13,697 bases of DNA from an uncultured Pseudorhodobacter sp. (GTDB taxonomy: Bacteria > Pseudomonadota > Alphaproteobacteria > Rhodobacterales > Rhodobacteraceae), in assembly GCA_945957495.1 (NCBI GenBank), contig CAMFLG010000035.1:1-13697 (forward strand), given 5' to 3'. The translations under genes and the position numbers were made by a program. Below the pieces are notes generated by a model. That model had not been told where the DNA came from and searched no databases. It saw only the letters and a list, made by a program, of their open reading frames with translations. Below, piece after piece: positions 6,438-13,187 of the stretch. Numbering within the stretch: the stretch's first letter is position 1; each line of letters opens with the position of its first letter.

Positions 6438-7478
6438 TCAGCCTTTCAGGCGAGTCCAGATCTTGTCGCGCAACTCGCGCGCCGCGGGGCCGCAATCCAT
6501 CGTGGGAACCAGTCGCGGCGCATAGTCTTCCGGCATGTTGATGGCATCCATAGCCCGCCATTTCGGGTCCAGGAATTCATCAGACTTGATCGCATTGGCA
6601 TAGGCAATCGCGTTCGATACCGCCGCCGCATTCTCTGGCGCCATCATCCAGTTGATGAAGATCTTCGCGTTCTCCGGGTGCGGCGCATTGGCCGGAACCG
6701 CGAAATTGTCGCGGAACATGGGCGTGCCTTCCTTGGGGTAGATGAAACGGATGGTGTCGCGTTGCAGCGTGGCCCGCGCGGTCGCGCCATTCCAGACGTG
6801 ATACATCGCCACTTCGCCCGAGGCCATGCGGTCAACCGTGCTGTCAGAGGAGTACATCTTCAGCTTGGGCTTCTGCGCCTCCAGCAACTCGAGGATACGC
6901 TTGGCGTCCTCATTGCTTTCGGTGCATTGCGGAATGCCCAGATACAACGAGGCGGCCAGGATGACATCGCTGGCGGTGTCCAGTTCGGCGATCTTGCCGA
7001 CGAATTCCGGGCGCGGATCGAACAACTCTTTCCAGCTTTGCTCGATCTCGGCGCCCCCAACGGCGGCGCTGTCATAAGCAAGGCCGGTGACACCCCACAG
7101 ATAGGGGGCGGTGTATTCCTGCGTCGGGTCGAAATCGGGATTTTTGAACGCGTCCTTCATATGGACGTAGTTTGCCATCGCCGGCGTGTCGATCTTCAGC
7201 AGCAGACCATCCTTGATCAGGCCGGGGATCACATAATCCGACGGCACGATCACGTCATAAGCTGCCCCGCCGGATTGCAGTTTGGCCAGCAAGGTGTCGT
7301 TGCTGTCATAGCCATCAAGGATCACCTTGATGCCGGTTTCGGTTTCAAACTTGGCAAGCAGTTCAACCGGGTAGTAATCGGTCCAGTTGTAGAAATAGAG
7401 CGTCTTTTCAGCGTCCTGCGCAAAGGCAGGCAATGCCGTCGCAGCCGCCAGAGCCAAGCCGATTATGGTCTTTTTCAT
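6438..7478 (-). CDS. Periplasmic substrate-binding protein, PotD/PotF (polyamine-type) family
   Basis: This is a 346-residue protein. A Sec signal peptide covers about residues 1-20 (MKKTIIGLAL, ending PAFA before Gln21), so it acts in the periplasm, handing ligand to the adjacent permeases. The mature start LYFYNWTDYYP has Trp32-Thr33-Asp34-Tyr35 at the place of the polyamine-contacting cluster of PotD/PotF. Ser80/Tyr82 (VPSDY), Asp167/Asp171, Trp229 (YHVWNG) and Asp257 (MFRDNFA) line up with other ligand residues of that family. Acidic and aromatic contacts favour a cationic amine, but relatives bind diverse amino compounds and drug-like cations, and the enzyme neighbours suggest something other than simple polyamines. 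The ribosome-binding site is AGGAGT at 7485-7490. The gene lies 32 bases after the PotC-type gene. Confidence 0.9.
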   Translation of the reverse strand: MKKTIIGLALAAATALPAFAQDAEKTLYFYNWTDYYPVELLAKFETETGIKVILDGYDSNDTLLAKLQSGGAAYDVIVPSDYVIPGLIKDGLLLKIDTPAMANYVHMKDAFKNPDFDPTQEYTAPYLWGVTGLAYDSAAVGGAEIEQSWKELFDPRPEFVGKIAELDTASDVILAASLYLGIPQCTESNEDAKRILELLEAQKPKLKMYSSDSTVDRMASGEVAMYHVWNGATARATLQRDTIRFIYPKEGTPMFRDNFAVPANAPHPENAKIFINWMMAPENAAAVSNAIAYANAIKSDEFLDPKWRAMDAINMPEDYAPRLVPTMDCGPAARELRDKIWTRLKG

Positions 7479-7510
7479 GTGGTTACTCCTCTGTTGGGTC
7501 GTGTCGGGCC

Positions 7511-8284
7511 TTAGCGCCGAAGGCGGCCAAGGATGAAGGAAAGCGAAACAAGCAGCACCGAGATCACCAGCATCACCGTGGAAATCGCGTTGATCTCGGG
7601 CGTGATGCCCGCCTTGATGGATGAGAAGATGTAGACCGGCAGCGTGGTGGTGCCCGGCCCGGACAGGAAGAACGAGGTCAGAAAATCATCAAGGCTGGTC
7701 ACGAAGGCCAGGGTGAAACCCGCCATGATACCGGGCCACAGCAACGGCAGCGTTACCCTGCGAAAACTGCGAAAACGGTTGGCATAAAGGTCTTGCGCCG
7801 CCTCGCCATAGCTTTGGTTCATGCCTTCCAGCCGGGCGCGGATGGGCAGATAGGCAAAGGGAATGCAGAACGCGGTGTGCGCCAGGATCATGGCGCCCAG
7901 ACCCAGTTGCACGCCGAGCGCCACGAACAGCATCAGCGTTGCCACCGCCACCACGATTTCCGGCAGGATCAGGGGCATGTTCAGCACCGCCTCGACCGCG
8001 CGGCGTCGGGGAAAGGCCTGCGATGTCGCCAGCGCCGCCAGAAGCGCAATCGCCGTTGCGGCGGTTGCGGCGCACAGCGCCAGCACAAGCGAGTTCTTCG
8101 CGGCGGCCTGAATCGACGGATTGACCAGAATGCGCCCGTACCAATCCAGCGAGACATGCGACCACACCGTCGCCGTGCGGTTGGCGTTGAAGCTATAGCC
8201 AACCAGCACCACGACCGGCACATACAGATAGGTCAGCACCAGCAGCGAAATTCCGCGCGTCATCGGAAAGCGGCGAATGTTCAT
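7511..8284 (-). CDS. ABC transporter permease, PotC-like
   Basis: This is a 257-residue inner-membrane protein with about six membrane segments. It starts MNIRRFPMTRGISLLVLTYLYVP-like and contains the EAA loop at about 161-186 (EAAQDLYANRF, then VTLPLLWPGI), which docks the ATPase. In that loop the usual Gly after EAA-x-x-L is Tyr167. SLDDFLTSFFLSGPG (197-211) is typical of PotC proteins. The frame is open seven codons further, but the ATG at 8282-8284 overlaps the upstream permease stop as ATGA and is the better start. With the PotB-like partner it forms the membrane channel of the importer. The fold and role are certain; the substrate is unknown. Confidence 0.93.
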   Translation of the reverse strand: MNIRRFPMTRGISLLVLTYLYVPVVVLVGYSFNANRTATVWSHVSLDWYGRILVNPSIQAAAKNSLVLALCAATAATAIALLAALATSQAFPRRRAVEAVLNMPLILPEIVVAVATLMLFVALGVQLGLGAMILAHTAFCIPFAYLPIRARLEGMNQSYGEAAQDLYANRFRSFRRVTLPLLWPGIMAGFTLAFVTSLDDFLTSFFLSGPGTTTLPVYIFSSIKAGITPEINAISTVMLVISVLLVSLSFILGRLRR

Positions 8285-9162
8285 TTGACCCTCCGATTGC
8301 GCCAAATTGCCATGGCCACCATCACGACCAGCATCAGCGCCAGCAGCACCACCGACAGCGCCGCCCCGAATGGCCAGTTGCGAGAGGCCGCGAACTGCAT
8401 CTGAATGACGTTGCCCAGCATCAGGGTCTTGCCGCCGCCCAGCAGGGCCGGGGTAACAAAGGCCCCCAGACAGGGAATGAACACCAACAGCGATCCGGCC
8501 GCGATGCCCGGCATCGCAATCGGGATCACCACGCGGCGCAGGGCGCGGCGCCGCGGTGCGCCCAGATCATGCGCCGCCTCCAACAGCCGCCAGTCGAACT
8601 TTTCGAAAACGGTGTACAGCGGCAGGATCATGAACGGCAGGAAGGAATAGGTCAGCCCGATGGCCACAGCCAGATCGTTGTAAAGCAGTTGCACGGGCCC
8701 GACGGGCGACAGGGAATTGACCAGTTGCGACAGCCAGCCATCCTCGCGCAGGATGATCAGCCACGCATAGTTGCGCACCAGAAGGTTGGTCCAGAACGGA
8801 ATGGTGATCAGCAGCAACATGATTTCGCGCTGCCCCCGCGAGAGCCCCGCCATCCACAAGGCAACCGGCAGACCGAACAGCAGGCAAAGCCCCGTGGTGA
8901 CTGCCGCCTGCAGGACCGACCGCAGCAGAATGATCAGATAGCTGGTGTTGACGATCATCGTACCGTCAAAGTCTTCTTCCCAGACCAGCCGGATGTAGTT
9001 GCCAAGGGACGGTGCCGAAGCCCAGTCCACCCCGCCGCTGTCTCCCTTTTGCAGCAACGATATCCAGAACATCAGGGCCAGCGGTACACCGATCAGCACG
9101 GCGATCGTTGCCAGCGCAGGCGTCAGCAAGCCAAGACGGCGCAGGGCGGGACGGTCGGTCAT
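8281..9162 (-). CDS. ABC transporter permease, PotB-like
   Basis: This is a 293-residue inner-membrane protein with about six hydrophobic segments. IPFWTNLLVRNYAW (121-134) is a hallmark of PotB/PotH-type permeases. The EAA loop is at about 195-220 (EAAHDLGAPRR, then VVIPIAMPGI). GAFVTPALLGGG (233-244) follows, as in the family. The ATG overlaps the stop of the ATPase gene as ATGA, and its own stop overlaps the PotC-like start in the same way, so the three transporter genes are translationally coupled. It pairs with the PotC-like permease in the membrane. Confidence 0.93.
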   Translation of the reverse strand: MTDRPALRRLGLLTPALATIAVLIGVPLALMFWISLLQKGDSGGVDWASAPSLGNYIRLVWEEDFDGTMIVNTSYLIILLRSVLQAAVTTGLCLLFGLPVALWMAGLSRGQREIMLLLITIPFWTNLLVRNYAWLIILREDGWLSQLVNSLSPVGPVQLLYNDLAVAIGLTYSFLPFMILPLYTVFEKFDWRLLEAAHDLGAPRRRALRRVVIPIAMPGIAAGSLLVFIPCLGAFVTPALLGGGKTLMLGNVIQMQFAASRNWPFGAALSVVLLALMLVVMVAMAIWRNRRVK

Positions 9163-10217
9163 TGGACCAGCACGCGCAGGTTTTCGGCAGGCAGGCTGAC
9201 CCCGACCGAACTTCCCATCGCCAGGGGGGAGGCATCCAGATTGGATTGCCGCAACAGGAAGGTGCCGCCATCCGCCAACGCCAGTTTGTGCAAAAGCGCC
9301 GTGCCAAGATAGGCGGTATGCACCACCCGCGCCTGCAAATGCCCTGCCCCGGCGGCGGCAATACGCGCCCGCTCTGGCCGGATCGCCAGCGTCACCTTGC
9401 CGCGCGCGTCATGCGGCACGGACAGCGTTGCGCCACCGGCCAATTGCAGGGTGTTGCCCGGCAGAGCCTCTGCCTCGATCAGGTTGATGTCACCGATGAA
9501 GTCGGCAACGAACCGATGAGTGGGCGCCTCGTAAATATCGTGCGGCGCGCCGATTTGAAGGATGCGCCCGCCCTGCATCACCGCAACGCGATCTGACAGG
9601 GTCAACGCCTCTTCCTGATCATGGGTGACGAACAAAAAGGTGATCCCCGCCTCGGCCTGCAGCAATTTCAACTCGATCTGCATTTCCTTGCGCAGCTTCA
9701 GATCCAGCGCCGAAAGCGGCTCGTCCAGCAACAGAACCTTGGGCCGGGGTGCCAAAGCACGGGCGAGCGCCACCCGTTGCTGTTGCCCACCAGACAGTTC
9801 TGCAGGACGGCGGCGCGCGAAGGATTGCATACGAACCATCTCCAGCGCCTCACCCACGCGGGTGCGGATCTTGTCGGCAGGAAGGCGCTGCTCCTCCAGC
9901 GCAAAGCCCACGTTCTGTTCGACCGTCAGGTGCGGGAAAAGCGCATAGCTTTGAAACACCGTGTTGACCGGGCGGTGATAGGGCGGCGTTTGGGTGACAT
10001 CCTGTCCCTCAATGGCAATTCTGCCCTGATCTGCGGTTTCAAACCCGGCGATCAGCCTTAGAAGGGTGGTTTTGCCGCAACCTGACGGGCCGAGCAGCGT
10101 GAAAAACTCACGCCGGCCAATTTCAACCGAGACATCTTCCAGAACCCGGATGGCAGCGGTTCCGCGGCCAAAGCTCTTGCTGACGGCAGTGATGGAAACA
10201 ACGGAAGAATCGGTCAT
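9159..10217 (-). CDS. ABC transporter ATP-binding protein, PotA-like
   Basis: This is a 352-residue cytoplasmic ATPase with all motifs intact: Walker A GPSGCGKT (43-50), Q-loop Gln89 (FQSYALFPH), signature LSGGQQQR (141-148), Walker B VLLLDEP (161-167) and switch His199 (FVTHDQEEA). The C-terminal part from about residue 240 (DFIGDINLIEAEA onward) is a TOBE domain, as in PotA/FbpC-type importer ATPases. It energises the PotB/PotC-like channel. It is the first gene of the seven-gene operon. The start at 10215-10217 has AGGGGAG at 10228-10234; an ATG at 10220-10222 lies out of frame. The divergent GntR gene starts 267 bases away. Confidence 0.95.
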   Translation of the reverse strand: MTDSSVVSITAVSKSFGRGTAAIRVLEDVSVEIGRREFFTLLGPSGCGKTTLLRLIAGFETADQGRIAIEGQDVTQTPPYHRPVNTVFQSYALFPHLTVEQNVGFALEEQRLPADKIRTRVGEALEMVRMQSFARRRPAELSGGQQQRVALARALAPRPKVLLLDEPLSALDLKLRKEMQIELKLLQAEAGITFLFVTHDQEEALTLSDRVAVMQGGRILQIGAPHDIYEAPTHRFVADFIGDINLIEAEALPGNTLQLAGGATLSVPHDARGKVTLAIRPERARIAAAGAGHLQARVVHTAYLGTALLHKLALADGGTFLLRQSNLDASPLAMGSSVGVSLPAENLRVLVQ

Positions 10218-10242
10218 GTCATTCTTACTCCCCTGAACAGCC

Positions 10243-10270
10243 AGCCTAGATGCATTTCAAAACGTGTCAA
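10243..10270 (-). promoter_or_regulatory. Predicted promoter of the transporter-amidohydrolase operon
   Basis: Reading leftward, a perfect TTGACA (complement of 10265-10270) is followed after 16 bases by TAGGCT (complement of 10243-10248). The -10 is poor (three of six), but the -35 is consensus. The position is about 25 bases before the PotA-like start codon. A GCATAC box lies four bases upstream of the -35. Confidence 0.55.
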
Positions 10271-10273
10271 GAT

Positions 10274-10304
10274 TGCATACGATTTGATATTATTAATGTA
10301 TGCA
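10274..10304. promoter_or_regulatory. Inverted pair of GntR-type boxes upstream of the operon promoter
   Basis: TGCATAC (10274-10280) and GTATGCA (10298-10304) form a seven-base inverted repeat separated by 17 AT-rich bases, just upstream of the operon -35. The half-site resembles the short palindromic sites of GntR/FCD regulators. The divergent regulator is the obvious candidate to bind here; that link is inferred. Confidence 0.5.
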
Positions 10305-10425
10305 TGTTTCTCTTTCGTCTGTTTTTTGACCATCCGGGGCTATTGTCGCCAAGCGGATAGGCAGCTGCGCCAAAACCTCGTTCTGCTCCTGCCAGCGGCA
10401 GGCTTGGCACGCCCCACAAAAGACG

Positions 10426-10455
10426 TTGACCTTACAGGTGCATGCGATGTTAAAT
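10426..10455 (+). promoter_or_regulatory. Predicted promoter of the GntR gene
   Basis: TTGACC (10426-10431) and TTAAAT (10450-10455) are separated by 18 bases; five of six and four of six bases match consensus. The expected transcription start near 10462 falls on the third GCATAC box and about 23 bases before the TTG start codon. The rest of the divergent region (10306-10425) holds a six-pair hairpin at 10388-10402 and nothing else clear. Confidence 0.45.
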
Positions 10456-10461
10456 CCCACC

Positions 10462-10467
10462 GCATAC
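10462..10467. promoter_or_regulatory. Third GCATAC box, at the predicted gntR transcription start
   Basis: GCATAC is followed by ATT, as in the copy at 10275-10280, which is followed by GATT. The position at the predicted +1 would suit autorepression. A six-base match alone is weak; the support is its agreement with the other two copies and with the promoter. Confidence 0.4.
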
Positions 10468-10471
10468 ATTC

Positions 10472-10478
10472 GGAGAGG
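10472..10478 (+). promoter_or_regulatory. Ribosome-binding site that sets the TTG start of gntR
   Basis: GGAGAGG lies six bases before TTG at 10485-10487. No in-frame ATG or GTG with a comparable site was seen nearby, so this site decides the start. Confidence 0.7.
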
Positions 10479-10484
10479 TGCAAA

Positions 10485-11240
10485 TTGCCAAAGCCAACCG
10501 ATTTGCATGCCAAGGCGGCGCAGCCCAAATCCCGCAAGCCCAGTCAGGCCGCCAAAACCCCAACCCGCACCGAAAAGGTGCATGAGGCATTGCGTCAGGC
10601 CATCATCGAACAGCAACTGCCCCCAAGCGCGCGCCTGCCCGAAGACATGATCGGCGAGACGTTCGGAACCAGCCGCACCATCGCGCGCGAGGCTCTGCTG
10701 CGCCTTTCGGTGGAAGGTCTGGTTGATCTGGTGCCAAACCGGGGCGCCTTCGTCGCCAATCCCTCATTGGACGACGGGCGTGATGTCTTTGTGGTGCGCC
10801 GGGGGCTGGAACGGATGGTCGCGCTGCAACTGGCGGGGCAACTGACCCCCGCGCAGATCACCGAACTGCGCCGCATGTTAGAGCAGGAGGAACTGGCCGG
10901 GGCGCGCGACGAACGCGAAGCCGTCCGCCTTGCAGGGGAGTTTCACCTGCGCCTTGCCGAGATGACCGGAAACAAGGTGCTGATCCGCTACCTGACCGAA
11001 ACCGTCTCGCGCTGTTCTCTGGTGCTGACGATCTACGGCCGCCCGCATTCGGTGGATTGCGGCATTGATGAACACCGTCAGATCATCGAGGCGCTGATCG
11101 CGGGCGACAAGGCCCAGGCTGCGGAACTGATGGAACACCACATCGAACAGGTCGCAGGCCGCGCCCTTCTGGAAACGCGCAAACCCTTGAGCGTTCAGGA
11201 TGTTCTGGCATTTTATGCCACCGCGATCGCACGCGACTGA
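10485..11240 (+). CDS. GntR-family regulator, FadR/FCD subfamily
   Basis: This is a 251-residue protein from the TTG start. After a basic tail (about 1-27) comes a winged helix at about 28-92 (RTEKVHEALRQAIIEQQLPP, GTSRTIAREALLRLSVEGLV, NRGAFVAN), then an alpha-helical FCD ligand domain at about 96-230. His154 (EFHLRLAEMTGN), His197 (DEHRQIIEALIAGD) and His219 (MEHHIEQV) match the three FCD metal-binding histidines. The Asp normally four residues before the first His is Ala150. An ATG-started frame from 10284 would add 67 residues of non-family sequence and is rejected. It is divergent from the transporter-amidohydrolase operon, so it most likely represses that operon and itself through the GTATGC boxes. 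The inducer is presumably the imported compound or a breakdown product. Confidence 0.9.
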   Translation: MPKPTDLHAKAAQPKSRKPSQAAKTPTRTEKVHEALRQAIIEQQLPPSARLPEDMIGETFGTSRTIAREALLRLSVEGLVDLVPNRGAFVANPSLDDGRDVFVVRRGLERMVALQLAGQLTPAQITELRRMLEQEELAGARDEREAVRLAGEFHLRLAEMTGNKVLIRYLTETVSRCSLVLTIYGRPHSVDCGIDEHRQIIEALIAGDKAQAAELMEHHIEQVAGRALLETRKPLSVQDVLAFYATAIARD

Positions 11241-11304
11241 CAGGCGCGTGCAGCCGAACAGGATCAACCACGGATATTGCTGGCAATGCGCTGACAGATT
11301 TTCA

Positions 11305-11380
11305 TGGTGCCCCCAGCAGGACTTGAACCCGCGACCCCCTGATTACAAATCAGGTGCTCTACCAGCTGAGCTATAAGGGC
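11305..11380 (-). tRNA. tRNA-Thr (anticodon UGU)
   Basis: The minus strand folds as a full cloverleaf of 76 bases including encoded CCA (complement of 11305-11307). The acceptor GCCCTTA pairs with TGGGGGC, with two G-U pairs. The D arm is GCTCAGCTGGTAGAGC. The anticodon stem CCTGA/TCAGG encloses the loop TTTGTAA, giving anticodon TGT. The T arm is GCGGG-TTCAAGT-CCTGC. It reads threonine ACA codons. It lies 43 bases downstream of the iron-type permease on the same strand and converges with gntR. Confidence 0.97.
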
Positions 11381-11390
11381 ACTCCGCCCT

Positions 11391-11419
11391 CAAATAGCGG
11401 CATGGGCGGGTTGGTGCAA
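11391..11419 (-). promoter_or_regulatory. Possible promoter of tRNA-Thr
   Basis: Leftward, TTGCAC (complement of 11414-11419) and TATTTG (complement of 11391-11396) are 17 bases apart. Transcription would begin a few bases before the mature tRNA 5' end. The -10 hexamer is poor, and read-through from the permease gene is an alternative. Confidence 0.4.
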
Positions 11420-11423
11420 GGGG

Positions 11424-13097
11424 TCAGCTGTTGCGGGTGGCGCGGGCCAGCAGGGCCACCGCCGCCATGCCCAGCGCCACAACCACCAGTGCGGCGGGGG
11501 CAGACTCGCCGATGCGTTCCAGGCTTGCCAGTTCGAACACCCGCGTGGACAGGGTGTTGAAATTGAACGGCCGCAGCAACAGCGTGGCGGGCAATTCCTT
11601 GACGCAATCGACGAACACCACCAGCATCGCCGAGGCGACCGAACCCCGCATGAGCGGCAGATAGACCGCCCGCAGGGTGCCGCCTGCCCCGCGCCCCAGA
11701 CTGCGCGCCGCCATCGGCAAAGACGGCGAAATCCGCCCGAAGGCCGCGTCCACCGCACTTTGCGCGATGCCAAAGAACCGCACCACATAGGCCAGAATGA
11801 TCGCAACCGAGGTGCCGGTCAGCAACAGCCCCGGATCATGCCCCGTCACCGCCAGCACCGCATCGGCCACCCGATGATCCAGCGCCGCCAGCGGAATCAG
11901 CAGGCCCACCGCCAGCACCGCGCCCGGGGCCGCATAGCCCAACGTCGTCAGCGGCAGCACCAGCCGCGCCGCCCTCCGCCCCGCCATACGCACGGCGTAA
12001 ACCAGAAACAGCGCCCCCGAAACCGTCAGCACCGCCGCAATCCCGCCCACAACCACCGTATTCAGCGCCGCCGCCGCCAGCCCATCGGCCAGCCAGACCT
12101 TCGGCTTGGAAATCGCATGGCCCGCCATCACCGCCACCGGCAACAGGAACCCCATGCTGAACGGCACCAGACAAAGCCCCAGCGCCGCCGCCGCCTTCCA
12201 CCCCTGCAACCGGATCGGCGCCACCGGGCGCGTCGCGCGCGACTGACGGTGAAACCGCGCGTTGCGGCGGCTCAGCCGCTCGACCGACAACAGAACGAAC
12301 ACCATCACCAGAATGACCATGGCAATCTGCGCCGCCCCACCGGCATTGCCGCCGTTCAGCCAGGTTGAAAACACCCCCGTCGTCAGCGTTTGTACGCCAA
12401 AGGTCGCAACGGTGCCGTAATCGGCCACCGTCTCCATCATCGCCAGCGCCACGCCCGCCGCAATCGCCGGGCGCACCAGGGGCAGGCCCAACCGCCAGAA
12501 CATCGCCGCTGGCCCCAGCCCCAGCGCCCGCGCCACCTCGTAACTCGCCCCCGATTGTTCGCGCAGCGCCGAACGGGTCAGCAGATAGACATAGGGGTAG
12601 AATGCCGAGGCCAGCACGACGATGGCAAAAACCTCGCTATGCACCTCGGGAAACCAATAGTCCTTGGCCGAATGCCAGCCCATCACAGACCGCATCCAGG
12701 TCTGCAACAGCCCTGAATAGTTCAGAAAATCAACCAGGGCATAGGCGCCGACATAGGCCGGAATAGCCAGCGGGAACAGCAGCGCATAGTCCAGAAACCG
12801 GCTGCCCGGAAAGCGGAACATCACCGTCAGCCAGGCCGCCCCGGTGCCCATCGCCGCCGCCAGCAACCCCACCCCCAGCATCAGCCGCAGCGTTGTCCAG
12901 AAATAGCGCGGCAACACCGTGGCCAGCAGATGCGGCCAGATATTCTCGGTCGGGTGAAAGGCGATCCAGACCACCGACAGCATCGGCGCAATCACCACCG
13001 CCGCGATCAGAACCGCGCCCACCGACCAGCCATCCACACGCCAGACGGCCCGGCGGCGCGGGGCGGAAAGTAACTGACTGTTTTGCTGGGTCATCAT
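11424..13097 (-). CDS. Fe(3+)-type ABC transporter permease (FbpB/SfuB-like, two fused permease domains)
   Basis: This is a 557-residue inner-membrane protein with roughly twelve hydrophobic segments in two homologous halves. Each half has an EAA-type ATPase-docking loop, at about 187-211 (EVARALGLGPAAMF, then LGLPLVRPAI) and 463-487 (AARSLGRGAGGTLR, then YLPLMRG). VDCVKELPATLLLRPFNF (497-514) is characteristic of ferric-iron/thiamine-type fused permeases. It would import ferric iron delivered by a periplasmic FbpA-like protein. No binding protein or ATPase gene adjoins it in the window. Either of two adjacent ATG codons (13095-13097 or 13092-13094) may be used. AAGGA abuts the first, and the second has more normal spacing. 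The substrate is assigned by family only. Confidence 0.9.
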   Translation of the reverse strand: MMTQQNSQLLSAPRRRAVWRVDGWSVGAVLIAAVVIAPMLSVVWIAFHPTENIWPHLLATVLPRYFWTTLRLMLGVGLLAAAMGTGAAWLTVMFRFPGSRFLDYALLFPLAIPAYVGAYALVDFLNYSGLLQTWMRSVMGWHSAKDYWFPEVHSEVFAIVVLASAFYPYVYLLTRSALREQSGASYEVARALGLGPAAMFWRLGLPLVRPAIAAGVALAMMETVADYGTVATFGVQTLTTGVFSTWLNGGNAGGAAQIAMVILVMVFVLLSVERLSRRNARFHRQSRATRPVAPIRLQGWKAAAALGLCLVPFSMGFLLPVAVMAGHAISKPKVWLADGLAAAALNTVVVGGIAAVLTVSGALFLVYAVRMAGRRAARLVLPLTTLGYAAPGAVLAVGLLIPLAALDHRVADAVLAVTGHDPGLLLTGTSVAIILAYVVRFFGIAQSAVDAAFGRISPSLPMAARSLGRGAGGTLRAVYLPLMRGSVASAMLVVFVDCVKELPATLLLRPFNFNTLSTRVFELASLERIGESAPAALVVVALGMAAVALLARATRNS

Positions 13098-13109
13098 TCC
13101 TTGCGGCTT

Positions 13110-13130
13110 ACAGGAAAGCGGTTTCCCTGT
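13110..13130. promoter_or_regulatory. Dyad between the iron-type permease and the divergent gene
   Basis: ACAGGAAA (13110-13117) and TTTCCCTGT (13122-13130) are complementary apart from one bulged base, around a four-base GCGG. It lies just upstream of the permease start, where an operator or a 5'-leader hairpin could act. No known regulator site is recognised; it does not look like a Fur box. Confidence 0.35.
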
Positions 13131-13141
13131 CCAGAAAAGCG

Positions 13142-13149
13142 ACTATACT
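13142..13149. promoter_or_regulatory. Overlapping divergent -10 elements
   Basis: ACTATACT contains TATACT on the plus strand (13144-13149) and TATAGT on the minus strand (complement of 13142-13147); each matches the -10 consensus in five of six positions. They would serve the rightward partial gene and the leftward permease. No good -35 was found for either, so only the -10 similarity is claimed. Confidence 0.35.
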
Positions 13150-13187
13150 TGCGCCAAGAACAAAATATCAGGCAGGCCCCCCCATTC

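Noticed and set aside
5219..6541. Plus-strand open frame of 440 codons opposite the cytosine deaminase-like gene
   Set aside because: The minus strand has clear metal-ligand motifs and operon context; the plus frame is a GC-rich shadow.
6312..7514. Plus-strand open frame of 400 codons opposite the binding-protein gene
   Set aside because: It is antisense to a protein with a signal peptide and full PotD/PotF motifs; no independent evidence of coding.
10388..10402. Hairpin CCTGCC-AGC-GGCAGG in the potA-gntR divergent region as terminator or riboswitch part
   Set aside because: The stem is perfect but short and lies upstream of the predicted gntR promoter; no T tract or larger conserved fold was seen.
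11269..11304. ATTGC-TG-GCAAT palindrome and T-rich tract after the tRNA as terminator
   Set aside because: The loop would be two bases, too small for a hairpin, and the T-run is on the wrong side for the tRNA strand.
11305..11380. tRNA-Thr as an integration site of a mobile element
   Set aside because: No integrase, no duplicated tRNA 3' end and no composition break were visible nearby.
11836..12201. Glycine/alanine-rich minus-strand frame and GCCGCC-rich stretches inside the iron-type permease as a repeat or separate gene
   Set aside because: It is explained by alanine-rich membrane segments in GC-rich codon use; it is a shifted frame of the permease.
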